The notes beneath the pieces were generated by a model that ran no database searches, was not told where the DNA came from, and saw only the letters and a program-made list of their open reading frames with translations. Made by a program: the position numbers and the translations under genes. DNA of 48,978 bases, from NCBI RefSeq assembly GCF_002014965.1, contig NZ_MUXT01000002.1:1-48978 (forward strand), read 5' to 3'. Positions 35,345-44,766 of the stretch are shown here, piece after piece. How positions within the stretch are numbered: position 1 is the first letter of the stretch; each line of letters starts with the position of its first letter. Source of the DNA: Moraxella canis. Lineage in GTDB: Bacteria > Pseudomonadota > Gammaproteobacteria > Pseudomonadales > Moraxellaceae.

Positions 35345-37138
35345 ATGATAAAATCTTTGTCTTTATTTTGTCATTTTTGGGTTATTATGAAGCTGCCATC
35401 CAGTGCCAACGCGCCATCCCACCATCCCATCGCCTCACCTTGGTTGTTTTTTCACACATTGAGTATTTTTGGGCTTATTTTGGGGTTTGTCTGTTTTTAT
35501 ATCTCCATGACGCCCATGTTACTGCCGCGCTCATGGTTGATACAAGCCGTTTGCTGTGCGGTATCTGGATCAGTTGGCTATGCTGTGGGTAAATTTATTC
35601 ATCATGCCATCAATCTGATTTGTCTTGCACTAAATCGCCCAAAGATCACCATTTTGAGCAAATACCGTTTACCCATTACTTTCATTGGACTGCTGGGTTT
35701 GGTTGCCATGACAGTTTATCAGTGGCAGATCATGCAAACCATGCGTGACTTGATGGATATGCCCAAAGAGCCGCTGTACCTTACGGCCCTTGGCGTGGTG
35801 ATTGGGGTGTTGGGCTGGCTTGGTATCATTGTATTAGGTCGATGGATTATTGTTTTGATTGAGTGGCTGGTGAATCTGACTGCTCCAAAACTTGCATTGC
35901 CGATTCGCGTGATCACCTGGGTTTTGGTCACTGCATTGGTCGGCTCAGTTTTGATAGGGCTGACGCGTCATTATGTATGGCGCCCTGCCTTACAATTCAT
36001 CTCTCAAAAAGCCCTTGAGCTTGATTTGACAGAGCCTGAGTCTTTGAATGCACCCACCACGCCCAACCGCTCAGGCGTTGATGGCGTCTCAACTCAGCCA
36101 TGGCAGGCGCTTGGACATTATGGTCAGCGTTTTGTCTCACTTGGTCCAAGTGCAGCTGACATCTCTTCGGTCACTGGCAAGCCTGCTTTGGAGCCTATCC
36201 GTGTCTTTGTTGGGCTTGATCATGAAGAATCTGTCACCAGTGATGCAGACGCACTGGTGGCATTAGCCCTTAAAGAGATGGACAGAACAGGCGCATGGCA
36301 GCGATCACACTTGGTCATTCATGGCGCGACAGGTCGTGGCTGGGTTGAAGAATACAGCAGCTTAGCAGCAGAATATCTGACCGATGGCGATATAGCCAGC
36401 GTCTCCATCCAGTATTCTTATTTGCCAAGCCAAATTTCATTCATTGTTGATAGGCAAGCTTCCAGTGAAGCCAACCAGCGATTATATCAAGCCATTCAAA
36501 ATAGACTGTCCAAGCTTGATCCCAAACACCGCCCCAAGCTTTATTTGGCTGGTGAATCACTGGGCGCCTTTGCCACCCAAAGCAATTTTCAAGATTATAA
36601 TGAACTGATATCAAGTATTGATGGTGCTGTATGGGTCGGCACGCCACGACTGAGCGAGCTTTGGTCAAATTTGGTTAAGATGCGTGCAGATAGCACCCCT
36701 GAGAATTTGCCCATTATCGACGGAGGACGGCATGTGCGATTTATGGATTATCCAGAAATGCTAAGCGCACAAGGTCATCCTCAAGGACATCTTTATGAAA
36801 ATTGGCAGCCGCCGCGCATTGTCTTTGTGCAATATGCATCTGATCCGATTGTCTGGTGGTCACCCGACATGCTCTATCGCCGTCCAGATTGGATGAGCGA
36901 GCCAGCAGGGCGAGATCTTGCTCGTATGCCGCTTTGGCTACCTATTTTGAGCCTTTGGGAGCTGAGCTTAGATATGCCAGCATCAAGCAACACTCCACCA
37001 GGGCATGGTCATATCTATCGCCATGATGCGATTCACGCTTGGCAAGCCGTGCTAGACACCCAGAGCCCCACTTACGAAACATTAGCGCAAGTCATCGAAG
37101 ATCGCGTGCAAGAAGGCGTCACTGAGCGCAGCGATTAA
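35345..37138 (+). CDS. Membrane-anchored alpha/beta hydrolase (Abhydrolase_9 type)
   Basis: 597 residues. The N-terminal third has about five hydrophobic segments (between residues 25 and 220), then a soluble domain. The nucleophile elbow is AGESLGAFA with S405. Preceding features GLDHEESVTSDADALVALAL and VIHGATGRGWVEEYS fit the Abhydrolase_9 family, whose substrates are not established. A later ATG at 35387 (MKLPSSANAP) is a possible alternative start; neither has a strong ribosome binding site. It is divergent from trpE and ends at a terminator shared with the convergent genes to the right. Confidence 0.82.
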   Translation: MIKSLSLFCHFWVIMKLPSSANAPSHHPIASPWLFFHTLSIFGLILGFVCFYISMTPMLLPRSWLIQAVCCAVSGSVGYAVGKFIHHAINLICLALNRPKITILSKYRLPITFIGLLGLVAMTVYQWQIMQTMRDLMDMPKEPLYLTALGVVIGVLGWLGIIVLGRWIIVLIEWLVNLTAPKLALPIRVITWVLVTALVGSVLIGLTRHYVWRPALQFISQKALELDLTEPESLNAPTTPNRSGVDGVSTQPWQALGHYGQRFVSLGPSAADISSVTGKPALEPIRVFVGLDHEESVTSDADALVALALKEMDRTGAWQRSHLVIHGATGRGWVEEYSSLAAEYLTDGDIASVSIQYSYLPSQISFIVDRQASSEANQRLYQAIQNRLSKLDPKHRPKLYLAGESLGAFATQSNFQDYNELISSIDGAVWVGTPRLSELWSNLVKMRADSTPENLPIIDGGRHVRFMDYPEMLSAQGHPQGHLYENWQPPRIVFVQYASDPIVWWSPDMLYRRPDWMSEPAGRDLARMPLWLPILSLWELSLDMPASSNTPPGHGHIYRHDAIHAWQAVLDTQSPTYETLAQVIEDRVQEGVTERSD

Positions 37139-37151
37139 CAGGGTCATAACA

Positions 37152-37183
37152 AATAAGCCTTTGAAAACTTCCAAAGGCTTATT
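37152..37183. terminator. Bidirectional terminator between convergent genes
   Basis: A perfect 12-bp stem (AATAAGCCTTTG at 37152-37163 with 37172-37183) with an 8-base loop lies between the hydrolase gene and the leftward NIF3-like gene. Confidence 0.85.
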
Positions 37184-37216
37184 AAAGATTGGCTAGATAA
37201 TGTTAATTTGACAGGC

Positions 37217-37549
37217 TTAATCGCTTTCAATATCTACCGTCTGATAGACTTCATAGGCAGGTACTTCATAAGGATGTGCCTGTTTATAAGCCTCAACAAC
37301 CTCATACAGCTTATTTTCAGGTACCATCATCTCCACTTTCCATTCAGAGACTTGACTGACCTGACCGATTTCGCCCACTGCTGGATTGGCGCCTTCTAAG
37401 GGGCGAAACTGACCCACGCCCAATGTCTGCCAGCTGCAGTGTTCATATTGACCAAAATGACCAGCCCCAGCTTCAAACATCGCGGTTTTCACCGTCTCCA
37501 GATCGGATTCTGGGATATAGGTGACGATTTTATACATCTGAAAGTACAT
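37217..37549 (-). CDS. NIF3/YqfO-like small protein
   Basis: 110 residues. The pattern VTYIPESDLETVKTAMFEAG followed by GAGHFGQYEHCSW, QFRPLEGANP and AHPYEVPAYEVY is that of the CutA-like YqfO/NIF3 insert domain as a stand-alone protein. The function is unknown; such proteins are suspected to bind small ligands or metals. The next Met (residue 5, MYKIVTYIP) is where homologues usually begin, but the first ATG has the better upstream GAAGA. The gene follows purC in the same direction, with 27 bases between the purC stop and this start. Confidence 0.8.
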   Translation of the reverse strand: MYFQMYKIVTYIPESDLETVKTAMFEAGAGHFGQYEHCSWQTLGVGQFRPLEGANPAVGEIGQVSQVSEWKVEMMVPENKLYEVVEAYKQAHPYEVPAYEVYQTVDIESD

Positions 37550-37576
37550 GGCTTTGTCTTCAAAATCTTCAAATGA

Positions 37577-38287
37577 TCACAAAGGCACACCGATGCGGCG
37601 AGCAACTTCCTCATAGCCTTCAACCACATCGCCCAAACCTTGACGGAAGCGATCTTTATCAAGTTTTTTCTTGGTTTGTTTATCCCACAAGCGGCAGCCA
37701 TCTGGCGAAAATTCATCACCAAGCACCACGCGACCTTGGAATAACCCAAACTCCAATTTAAAATCCACCAACATCAAATCAGCTTCATCAAATAATTTTG
37801 ATAATACTTCATTAACCTTTAAAGTTAGGCTTTGCATTTGGGCAAGCTCATCAGCTGTGGCATAGCCCAGTGCAATGGCGGTTGATTCACTCAGCATTGG
37901 ATCACCAAGCGCATCATCCTTATAGAACAGCTCATAAGTTGGTGGCAATAATGGCAAACCTTCGGACAATCCCAAGCGCTTCATCAAGCCGCCAGCGGCA
38001 TAGTTACGCACAACGGCTTCTACAGGAATCATTTTCAGGCGCTTTACCAAAACTTCGTCATCAGAAAGCTGCTTTTCAAAGTGCGTTTCGATGCCTGCAT
38101 CGGCAAGCTTTTGCATGATATAAGCATTGAAGCGATTATTCACCATGCCTTTACGATCAAGGCTTTCCATTTTTTCGCCATTAAATGCGCTGGCATCGTT
38201 GCGAAAATGTAGAATTAAATAGTCAGGATGATCAGTTTCATAAACTGATTTGGCTTTTCCGGTATAAAGTAGCGCTTGTTTTTGCAT
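37577..38287 (-). CDS. purC: SAICAR synthase (phosphoribosylaminoimidazole-succinocarboxamide synthase)
   Basis: 236 residues, the normal bacterial length. It joins aspartate to CAIR with ATP in purine synthesis. Signatures are [11 protein letters not shown] at the N-terminus, [21 protein letters not shown] and LVDFKLEFG, followed by [12 protein letters not shown]. In many Gammaproteobacteria purC follows dapA and bamC; here the order dapA, short lipoprotein, purC is kept on the minus strand. Confidence 0.96.
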   Translation of the reverse strand: MQKQALLYTGKAKSVYETDHPDYLILHFRNDASAFNGEKMESLDRKGMVNNRFNAYIMQKLADAGIETHFEKQLSDDEVLVKRLKMIPVEAVVRNYAAGGLMKRLGLSEGLPLLPPTYELFYKDDALGDPMLSESTAIALGYATADELAQMQSLTLKVNEVLSKLFDEADLMLVDFKLEFGLFQGRVVLGDEFSPDGCRLWDKQTKKKLDKDRFRQGLGDVVEGYEEVARRIGVPL

Positions 38288-38338
38288 GGTAATCTCGTTT
38301 GATTAATAAATAAAAGTCATCCAAAGCTTCGAGCCATA

Positions 38339-38617
38339 TTACCTAACACTCGGTGGTCTTGGCAGTTGATACTGCTTGCCTGAGTCATTGATAAAATCTG
38401 GCAACTGACTCACCGAATCTGGCGTATTATATAAAGGGGTGAATTCTGCAGCTGGCTGCTGAGCTGGCAGCTGAATGGGCGCCAGTTTTTTTTCATCGCG
38501 ATAATCTAAGCTGCCATTATCACGCTTTGACAGAATATTTTTGGTTGCTGTACAGCCTGTCAGCACGACGCTCGCCATCAACACACCGGCAGTAATTTTT
38601 AAAAATTTCATAAACAT
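38339..38617 (-). CDS. Short BamC-like outer membrane lipoprotein
   Basis: 92 residues. A lipoprotein signal ends in VVLTGC, with the acylated cysteine at C22, and the mature part is about 70 residues. LDYRDEKKLAPIQLPAQQP and YQLPRPP resemble the unstructured N-terminal stretch of BamC that binds BamD. The gene occupies the bamC place between dapA and purC. E. coli BamC is about 344 residues with two helix-grip domains, both absent here. Either this lineage has a minimal BamC or it is an unrelated small lipoprotein. A start at the second Met (residue 3) is equally possible. Confidence 0.75.
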   Translation of the reverse strand: MFMKFLKITAGVLMASVVLTGCTATKNILSKRDNGSLDYRDEKKLAPIQLPAQQPAAEFTPLYNTPDSVSQLPDFINDSGKQYQLPRPPSVR

Positions 38618-38683
38618 TCCACTTTTGTCTTGTGTCTGGGCATTGCCCCTATTTATTCGCAGTTAAGCAAGCATTGGCTCAAA

Positions 38684-39589
38684 CTAAAGCAAGCCTGCTT
38701 TTTTTAGTGCATTATCAATGGTTTCGTGATATTGTTCAGAAAGCCATACCATCGGCAAGCGGATGCCTTTATCAATTTTACCCATCTTATTCAAGGCGTA
38801 TTTGACAGGCTGTGGACTGGATTCAATGAATAAATCACGATGTAGATGAACGACTGTGTCATGAATTTGGCAGGCTTCATCAAAACGACCTTCAAGCGCC
38901 AACTCAAACGCCTGACTCATCGCCTTAGGTGCGATATTAGAAGTGACAGAAATATCGCCTTTTGAGCCATATTTAATCAGCTCAAGCGCGGTTGGATCAT
39001 CACCTGATAATACCACCAATCGCTCACCCACTCGGCGAATCAAGCTAATGCCACGCTCAAGATCGCCCGTGGCGTCCTTGATTGCCACGATATTATCAAT
39101 ATCCGCCAAACGGCTCACTGTCTCTTCAGATAAATCAGCAACCGTGCGACCAGGCACATTGTATAAAATCTGAGGAATATCCACCGCCTCAGCAATCGCC
39201 TTAAAGTGCTGATACATGCCTTCTTGGGTTGGCTTGTTATAATATGGCACAACCAATAAAGCAAAATCAGCGCCTGCTTGCTTGGCAGCAGCGGTCAGAG
39301 CAATCGCCTCATGGGTTGAGTTAGCACCAGTGCCTGCGATGACCGGGACACGCCCTGCGACTTGTTTCACAAAAAAGCGAATCACATCAATATGCTCATC
39401 CATCGCAAGGGTCGCTGACTCGCCCGTGGTGCCTACCGCTACCAAGGCATTGATTCCTTCATCAATCTGCCAATCTATCAGACGGGCAAGCGTATCATAG
39501 TCCACCGAGCCATCTGGCTTCATGGGAGTCACCAAAGCGGTCATTACACCTTTTAATGTTGATTTGATTTGTTGATACGCATCTGTCAT
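38684..39589 (-). CDS. dapA: 4-hydroxy-tetrahydrodipicolinate synthase
   Basis: 301 residues. It condenses pyruvate with aspartate semialdehyde in the lysine and diaminopimelate pathway. The Schiff-base lysine is K171 (IVAIKDATGDL), the catalytic tyrosine is Y143 (ILYNVPGRT), and the T54-T55 pair lies in AVGTTGES. AAGG lies before the ATG. It leads the dapA-lipoprotein-purC group. Confidence 0.96.
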   Translation of the reverse strand: MTDAYQQIKSTLKGVMTALVTPMKPDGSVDYDTLARLIDWQIDEGINALVAVGTTGESATLAMDEHIDVIRFFVKQVAGRVPVIAGTGANSTHEAIALTAAAKQAGADFALLVVPYYNKPTQEGMYQHFKAIAEAVDIPQILYNVPGRTVADLSEETVSRLADIDNIVAIKDATGDLERGISLIRRVGERLVVLSGDDPTALELIKYGSKGDISVTSNIAPKAMSQAFELALEGRFDEACQIHDTVVHLHRDLFIESSPQPVKYALNKMGKIDKGIRLPMVWLSEQYHETIDNALKKAGLL

Positions 39590-39770
39590 AAGACACCTTG
39601 CTGAATACTTTTAGTTATGATGAAGATGATTGGAGCTGCTTTAGCTAAGATTTTAACAAGCAGAATAATCTTTTGTAGTTTATCACATTTAGATGACATT
39701 TTTACAGTTATTTTATGATCTGGCTTGGTCGGTTTAAGTCATTGATCGTCAGGCACACTTTAAACATCGT

Positions 39771-41174
39771 TTAGTCATCGATACGCAGCCCAATAATAGC
39801 AGGCGTGCCTTGGCGAATCAGCTGCACTGCTACCACGCCCGATTTTGGCAGCTGGGCGACAACAGCGGCAAACTCTTCAATATCGCGGATGGGTTGATGA
39901 TTTAACCCAACAACCACATCACCAGGACTGATGCCAGCGCGCGCAGCTCGGCCCACCAGATCCACCGAAGTAATCATCACGCCGCCATTGACACCATAGC
40001 GACTCAATGTACGCCGCTCGGCTGCATTAAGCGATCTTAAGCGCACACCCAAACGCACGCCATCAGTATTTTTTGATTTGAATTCGGAGGCAATGTCATT
40101 TTGAGCATCACCAAAATTGCCTGATGCGGTATACTGCCGTCCTTGACGCTGATAGGTCAGCACAAAAGAGTCATTGGGTTTGGCACGATTGATTTGGTTT
40201 AATAAATCATGGGCATGGACAATCGGAATGTCATTAAAACTTAGCACCACATCCCCAGCTTTAAGGCCTGCTTGACTGGCGGGATAATCTGGATTTACGC
40301 GAGTGAGCAGCGCCCCTTGAGGTCTGGACAATCCATATGCTTCAGCCAAATTGCGATCAACATCCTGAACAGAGATGCCTAAATACACTCTGGTGACGCG
40401 TCCATGTTCGCGAATTTGGCGATAAATGTCCATGGCAGCATCAATAGGAATGGAAAATGACAGCCCCATATATCCGCCAGTGCCACTAAAGATCAAAGAA
40501 TTGACCGCCACCACTTCTCCGTGCTGATTAAACAACGGTCCGCCTGAATTACCAGGATTTAAGGCGACATCACTTTGGATAAAGGGGACGGCTGCCTCAC
40601 GGCTGACATTACGAGATTTTGCCGAGACAATCCCTGCTGAGGCTGAATAATCAAAACCAAACGGAGAGCCAATGGCAAGTACAGGTTCGCCAACTTTTAG
40701 AGTATCTGTTTTAGCCACTGGTAAGGCAGGGAAATGAGCGCCTGAAACTTTCAGCACCGCGATGTCTGAGCTTTCATCACTACCGACCAAAGTCGCATCA
40801 AGCTCAGTGCGATCATGCAAGGTAACGGTAATGGTTTGAGCATTTTCGATCACATGATGATTGGTCAAAATATAACCATCTTGGGTAATAAAAAATCCCG
40901 TGCCATAGCCATGCTCGATCACTGGAATATCAGGCAGCTTGGCTTGATTACCCAAAAATCCTTTGAGTAATTCAACAGCGCGCGCCTGCGCCAGCGTCTC
41001 TTGATCAACATTTTTAGTGATGCTGATACGCACAACCCCTGGCGAGACGCGCTCAACCAAGTCTGAAAAGTCCACTTGATGAGCGGCATGTGCTTGGGTA
41101 GCATGCGTTAGCGTAAACCAAGCAGGCGTCGATACCATCATGGCTGTACACAGCGCCAGAGCGATTTTGCGCAT
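39771..41174 (-). CDS. Periplasmic Do-family serine protease (DegP/MucD type)
   Basis: 467 residues with a signal peptide (about 1-30, ending ATQAHA). It degrades or refolds damaged envelope proteins. The catalytic triad is H107 (TNHHVIEN), D137 (SSDIAVLK) and S210 (NPGNSGGPLF). Two PDZ domains follow, at about 275-360 (YLGISVQDVDR, AGLKAGDVVLSFND) and 375-465 (AGISPGDVVVGLN). The length and single gene fit the MucD/DegQ branch. It stands after tmk in the same direction, with 160 bases between. Confidence 0.92.
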   Translation of the reverse strand: MRKIALALCTAMMVSTPAWFTLTHATQAHAAHQVDFSDLVERVSPGVVRISITKNVDQETLAQARAVELLKGFLGNQAKLPDIPVIEHGYGTGFFITQDGYILTNHHVIENAQTITVTLHDRTELDATLVGSDESSDIAVLKVSGAHFPALPVAKTDTLKVGEPVLAIGSPFGFDYSASAGIVSAKSRNVSREAAVPFIQSDVALNPGNSGGPLFNQHGEVVAVNSLIFSGTGGYMGLSFSIPIDAAMDIYRQIREHGRVTRVYLGISVQDVDRNLAEAYGLSRPQGALLTRVNPDYPASQAGLKAGDVVLSFNDIPIVHAHDLLNQINRAKPNDSFVLTYQRQGRQYTASGNFGDAQNDIASEFKSKNTDGVRLGVRLRSLNAAERRTLSRYGVNGGVMITSVDLVGRAARAGISPGDVVVGLNHQPIRDIEEFAAVVAQLPKSGVVAVQLIRQGTPAIIGLRIDD

Positions 41175-41334
41175 AAAAATTCCTTATCGTAGCGAGCGGT
41201 GATTTTGCCAAAGTATCATCAATTTTTATCTTACCGTCAAGATTGTTTTGGCGACAAAATCTTACCAAAGCTTTACAAAAGCTGATGATAACGGTCAATA
41301 AAGCGCCACAAAAGCAGCTTAAGCCATGAGATGG

Positions 41335-41955
41335 TCAATCAAGACCCAAAGCAGCATCTATCCGTGCCGCCACATCTGCCACGGTGCCATTTGCGTCAAT
41401 ACGGTGAATGCGATTGGGGTGCTGGCTGTGCTGATATGCCAAGCCTTGATGCACACGCTCAAAAAAAGCGATGTCGTTGGCTTCCACTCGGTCGGCAGCA
41501 CTGCGTTTGGCGGCGCGCTGCATGCCTGTGGTCACATCCAGATCAAGCCAAAGCGTCACATCAGGATGGATGGGCACAAACTGCTCAATCAAAAGCTCAA
41601 TCTTAGCCAGTGCCGCTTGGTCTCCTTGGTAGCGCCCAAAGCCTTGATAAGCCACCGTACTATCAAAAAATCGGTCACTGACCACCCATTGACCTGACTT
41701 GATCGCAGGTAAAATCACCTGATGCAAATGATCACTACGCGCAGCAAACATCAGCAAAATCTCTGTATCGGCATTCATATCCGTATCAGGATTTAAAAAT
41801 AATTGGCGCAGCTGCTCAGCCAGCTCACTACCCCCAGGTTCGCGCGTGCGCAAGACTTGAATACCACGATCTGCCAGCCGATCAATCAGCGCTTCGATCG
41901 CCGTGGTCTTGCCCACGCCTTCAGTGCCTTCAAAACTGATAAATCGCCCTTGCAT
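41335..41955 (-). CDS. tmk: Thymidylate kinase
   Basis: 206 residues. It phosphorylates dTMP to dTDP. The P-loop is FEGTEGVGKTT (8-18), with DRFFDSTVAYQGFGR and RTREPGGSELAEQLR as further signatures. It lies 11 bases after mltG, in the conserved order pabC-mltG-tmk. Confidence 0.96.
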   Translation of the reverse strand: MQGRFISFEGTEGVGKTTAIEALIDRLADRGIQVLRTREPGGSELAEQLRQLFLNPDTDMNADTEILLMFAARSDHLHQVILPAIKSGQWVVSDRFFDSTVAYQGFGRYQGDQAALAKIELLIEQFVPIHPDVTLWLDLDVTTGMQRAAKRSAADRVEANDIAFFERVHQGLAYQHSQHPNRIHRIDANGTVADVAARIDAALGLD

Positions 41956-41966
41956 ATCCCTTCCTT

Positions 41967-43106
41967 TTATTGAGTACTGCTGCGCATGACAGCGCGATAT
42001 TCTGCCACAGCTTTTTGGTGTTCTTGGTAGGTGCGGCTAAACGTATGGCCTCCATTACCTGTCGCCACAAAGAAAATCACATCGGTATCCGCTGGATGCA
42101 TGGTTGCCTTGATAGAAGCCGCCGAAGGCAGCGCAATGGGCGTAGGCGGCAAGCCATCAATTTGATAGGTGTTATACTCTGTTTTTTCAGCAATATTACT
42201 TCGATAAATCTTGCCATCATAACGATCGAATAATCCATAAATGATGGTTGGGTCGGTCTGTAGTCGCATGCCTTGACGCAAACGATTGACAAACACCGCC
42301 GAAACCATCTGCCGCTCTTGTGCAACCCCCGTTTCTTTTTCAATAATGCTTGCCATGATCAGTGCCTCATACGGCGTCTCATAAGGCAAGTTCTCATCGC
42401 GAGACTCCCAAGCTTCATTTAAAATATTCAGTTGATCTTGATATAAGCGCTTTAAAATCGCCAAATCTGTTGTGCCATGCGCAAATTTATAAGTATTTGG
42501 CGCAAACATCCCCTCTAAATTTCCGTTGGGTGATTCAATCTCAAGTGCCTTTGCCACCGCCTCATTATCACGCGCCACATCCGTCCAGCCATAACCGTCC
42601 GAAGGTGGGGTAAGCACTTCTAAAGCCACGCCGTCGGTTGTCTTAAGGGCATGATACAAATCCTTAACCGTCTTCCCTTCAATGATACGCAAGCTAAATT
42701 CAGTCGCTGTTCCGCCCTCGCTTAAAATACGCACCATCTGAGCAAGGCTGGCACCTGCTGGCACCTGATAACCGCCAGCCTGTAGCGGCTTATCTGTGGC
42801 AAGCGCAACATATGCCTTAGTCACAAATGCCGAGCTCAAAAACGCATCCGACCAAGGCTCTTCACTCAAAAGACTGTGATAAGTCTCGCCTTTATCAACC
42901 GTGATCACATGCTCTGGGTGTCCAGTGGTCGCATAAATCGACTGATACACCACAAACAGCACAAGCAGCGTGGCAACCAAAGCCATCATCAAAAGTACAG
43001 TTTTGATGGGGGAATTGGGCGAAGTGGCGTGAGTTTTTGGGCGTCTTGATGCACGCCTATGGTTTGGTGTTTTTTGGGGTTTTTGGGTTTTTTTTGGAGC
43101 TGCCAT
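41967..43106 (-). CDS. mltG: Endolytic murein transglycosylase
   Basis: 379 residues. It cuts nascent glycan strands of peptidoglycan next to the membrane. The N-terminus is basic and Pro-rich (1-33), then one transmembrane segment (about 35-56). The YceG domain has the catalytic glutamate E256 (ASIIEKETG) and the signature RLRQGMRLQTDPTIIYG. It lies between pabC and tmk, as in E. coli. Confidence 0.95.
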   Translation of the reverse strand: MAAPKKTQKPQKTPNHRRASRRPKTHATSPNSPIKTVLLMMALVATLLVLFVVYQSIYATTGHPEHVITVDKGETYHSLLSEEPWSDAFLSSAFVTKAYVALATDKPLQAGGYQVPAGASLAQMVRILSEGGTATEFSLRIIEGKTVKDLYHALKTTDGVALEVLTPPSDGYGWTDVARDNEAVAKALEIESPNGNLEGMFAPNTYKFAHGTTDLAILKRLYQDQLNILNEAWESRDENLPYETPYEALIMASIIEKETGVAQERQMVSAVFVNRLRQGMRLQTDPTIIYGLFDRYDGKIYRSNIAEKTEYNTYQIDGLPPTPIALPSAASIKATMHPADTDVIFFVATGNGGHTFSRTYQEHQKAVAEYRAVMRSSTQ

Positions 43107-43212
43107 AACATTTCATTGCGATATATTTTGTTCATTTTAGCAAAAATTTATGACAAATAGCCACTAAATTTAGCCCACATCTCAAAGCACATCTCATGAC
43201 AGATCAATAAAA

Positions 43213-44037
43213 TCAGCCAAAAGTATGAGCAAGTTTGCGTCCGTTCAACATTGACATGGCTGTCATGCCGCGAACCGCGTTGGTCGTGATTAAGCCGTCA
43301 ATCAAATCAAGATCTGCATCGGTTAAGACGCGCTCTTTGACATCACCAAGCAGACCGCTTTGGATGACGGCGCGTCGCATGACCCCCAACACGCCTGATT
43401 TATCAACCAAAGGCGTGTACCAATCTTGTCCAAGGCGATAAAACACATTCCCCATCGTGGCACAAATCCACTCGCCATGCACATTGGCAACCAAACCATC
43501 CAAAATACTGTCATCTGCTCGCTGACGATGGAGTAGCTCTGCATGCCCAAACACCTGCTCGATCGAGCCAATCAGCTTCATCCCTACTAGGTGCGGTGGA
43601 CGGTGGGATAACTTGTGCGTCAAGCAGACCATTTGGCGCGCCATTGTGGGCTGAATGGGTATGCCTTTGACAAATGATACACCTTGATAAATTGCCGATG
43701 GCATGACTTTAATAAACACTTGAGCAGGCTGCGCCGCCAAAAAACCATAGCCGCGTACGCTTTGCTTGGGTCGAGTGATGATGATTTTGATCATGCCTTC
43801 TGTCATGTGATCGGCAAGCTGACTTAAAGCCGTCATCATCTCATCAGTTTCTAAATTAAGCTTAAAAATACTCAAACCATGCGTGATTCTGTCGCGGTGT
43901 AATTCAGCAAAAAGGATCTCACCTTGGTGCACGCCGATGGTACTAAAAAATCCATCCCCAAAAGCAAAAGCTCGCTCATCCATGCGATCATCTGTCACCA
44001 CCAAAGCATGATCTAGATATTGATAAAAATTTGGCAT
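43213..44037 (-). CDS. pabC: Aminodeoxychorismate lyase
   Basis: 274 residues. This PLP enzyme releases 4-aminobenzoate from aminodeoxychorismate for folate synthesis. It belongs to the fold-type IV aminotransferases. The PLP lysine is probably K154 in GMKLIGSIEQVF; E. coli and most others have KHLNRLEQV there, so several neighbouring residues differ. ERAFAFGDGFFSTI is the typical N-terminal motif. It heads pabC-mltG-tmk, 6 bases after the stop of the membrane protein gene upstream. Confidence 0.9.
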   Translation of the reverse strand: MPNFYQYLDHALVVTDDRMDERAFAFGDGFFSTIGVHQGEILFAELHRDRITHGLSIFKLNLETDEMMTALSQLADHMTEGMIKIIITRPKQSVRGYGFLAAQPAQVFIKVMPSAIYQGVSFVKGIPIQPTMARQMVCLTHKLSHRPPHLVGMKLIGSIEQVFGHAELLHRQRADDSILDGLVANVHGEWICATMGNVFYRLGQDWYTPLVDKSGVLGVMRRAVIQSGLLGDVKERVLTDADLDLIDGLITTNAVRGMTAMSMLNGRKLAHTFG

Positions 44038-44043
44038 AGACAG

Positions 44044-44643
44044 TTATTTATGCAAAATAATTTGGCAGCGGTAGTCTTGGCAATCTGCCTGCTCAAGACC
44101 AAGTGCACCAATGCGCTGCGATCCCATGGCGACGCCTTGGAGTATTTGATGCACCACATGCGCGCCTGTATTTGGGTCAAGCATACTCATCATACGATAG
44201 CCACGCTTGGCAAAGTCGATGGACTGCGCTTTGGTTGCCTCATCATCGGTAGGGGCGGCATAATACCAAACCACCTCCAAAAACTCCTGCGACTCAATGA
44301 CATAAAAAGGCGGTTCGTGCGGTGCGCTAAAGCGGTAACGGGTCGCACGCTTACCATGAAAATCAAGCGCTTCTTCTGTTGTGGCAGTGCTGCCAAGCTG
44401 TGCTTTTAGCTCTTCAATATCGCTGCTTGTATCGGCAGCCTTTTGCCATGCGGCAGTATCATAGACGACAGGCTCATAGACCTTGACCTCACCATCATCT
44501 TCGACCAATTCTTCATCAGCGACTGGACGAAACGTCAAAAACAGCACCGCCAAAACTGCCAATAAAACTGCCCATATTAGCCAAGTTTTACGGATTTTTT
44601 TGGGAGAAGCACTGGGGGTTTTTTTTGGTTGGTCGCTTGCCAT
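44044..44643 (-). CDS. Small single-pass membrane protein of unknown function
   Basis: 199 residues from the chosen ATG (MASDQPKKTPSASP). A longer frame starts at 44700 but has an atypical Ile/Asn-rich leader and no ribosome binding site. The N-terminus is basic, one membrane segment lies at about 22-41 (WLIWAVLLAVLAVLFLTF), and an acidic periplasmic part follows. I do not recognise the domain. It is 6 bases before pabC, so it is probably in the same operon. Confidence 0.75.
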   Translation of the reverse strand: MASDQPKKTPSASPKKIRKTWLIWAVLLAVLAVLFLTFRPVADEELVEDDGEVKVYEPVVYDTAAWQKAADTSSDIEELKAQLGSTATTEEALDFHGKRATRYRFSAPHEPPFYVIESQEFLEVVWYYAAPTDDEATKAQSIDFAKRGYRMMSMLDPNTGAHVVHQILQGVAMGSQRIGALGLEQADCQDYRCQIILHK

Positions 44644-44766
44644 GACATTACCATTAATCAAAATTTTAATAATTTTAACATAAAAGCCCATAGACACCAC
44701 CCCATCAGCAGCGAATTTTGATAAAATTAGCTTTTGATCATTTTAGCCTATCGGAAACTCCGCCCC

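Noticed and set aside
44644..44700. Upstream extension of the membrane protein before pabC
   Set aside because: The added residues are Ile/Asn-rich with no ribosome binding site. The ATG at 44643 gives a conventional basic N-terminus before the membrane segment.
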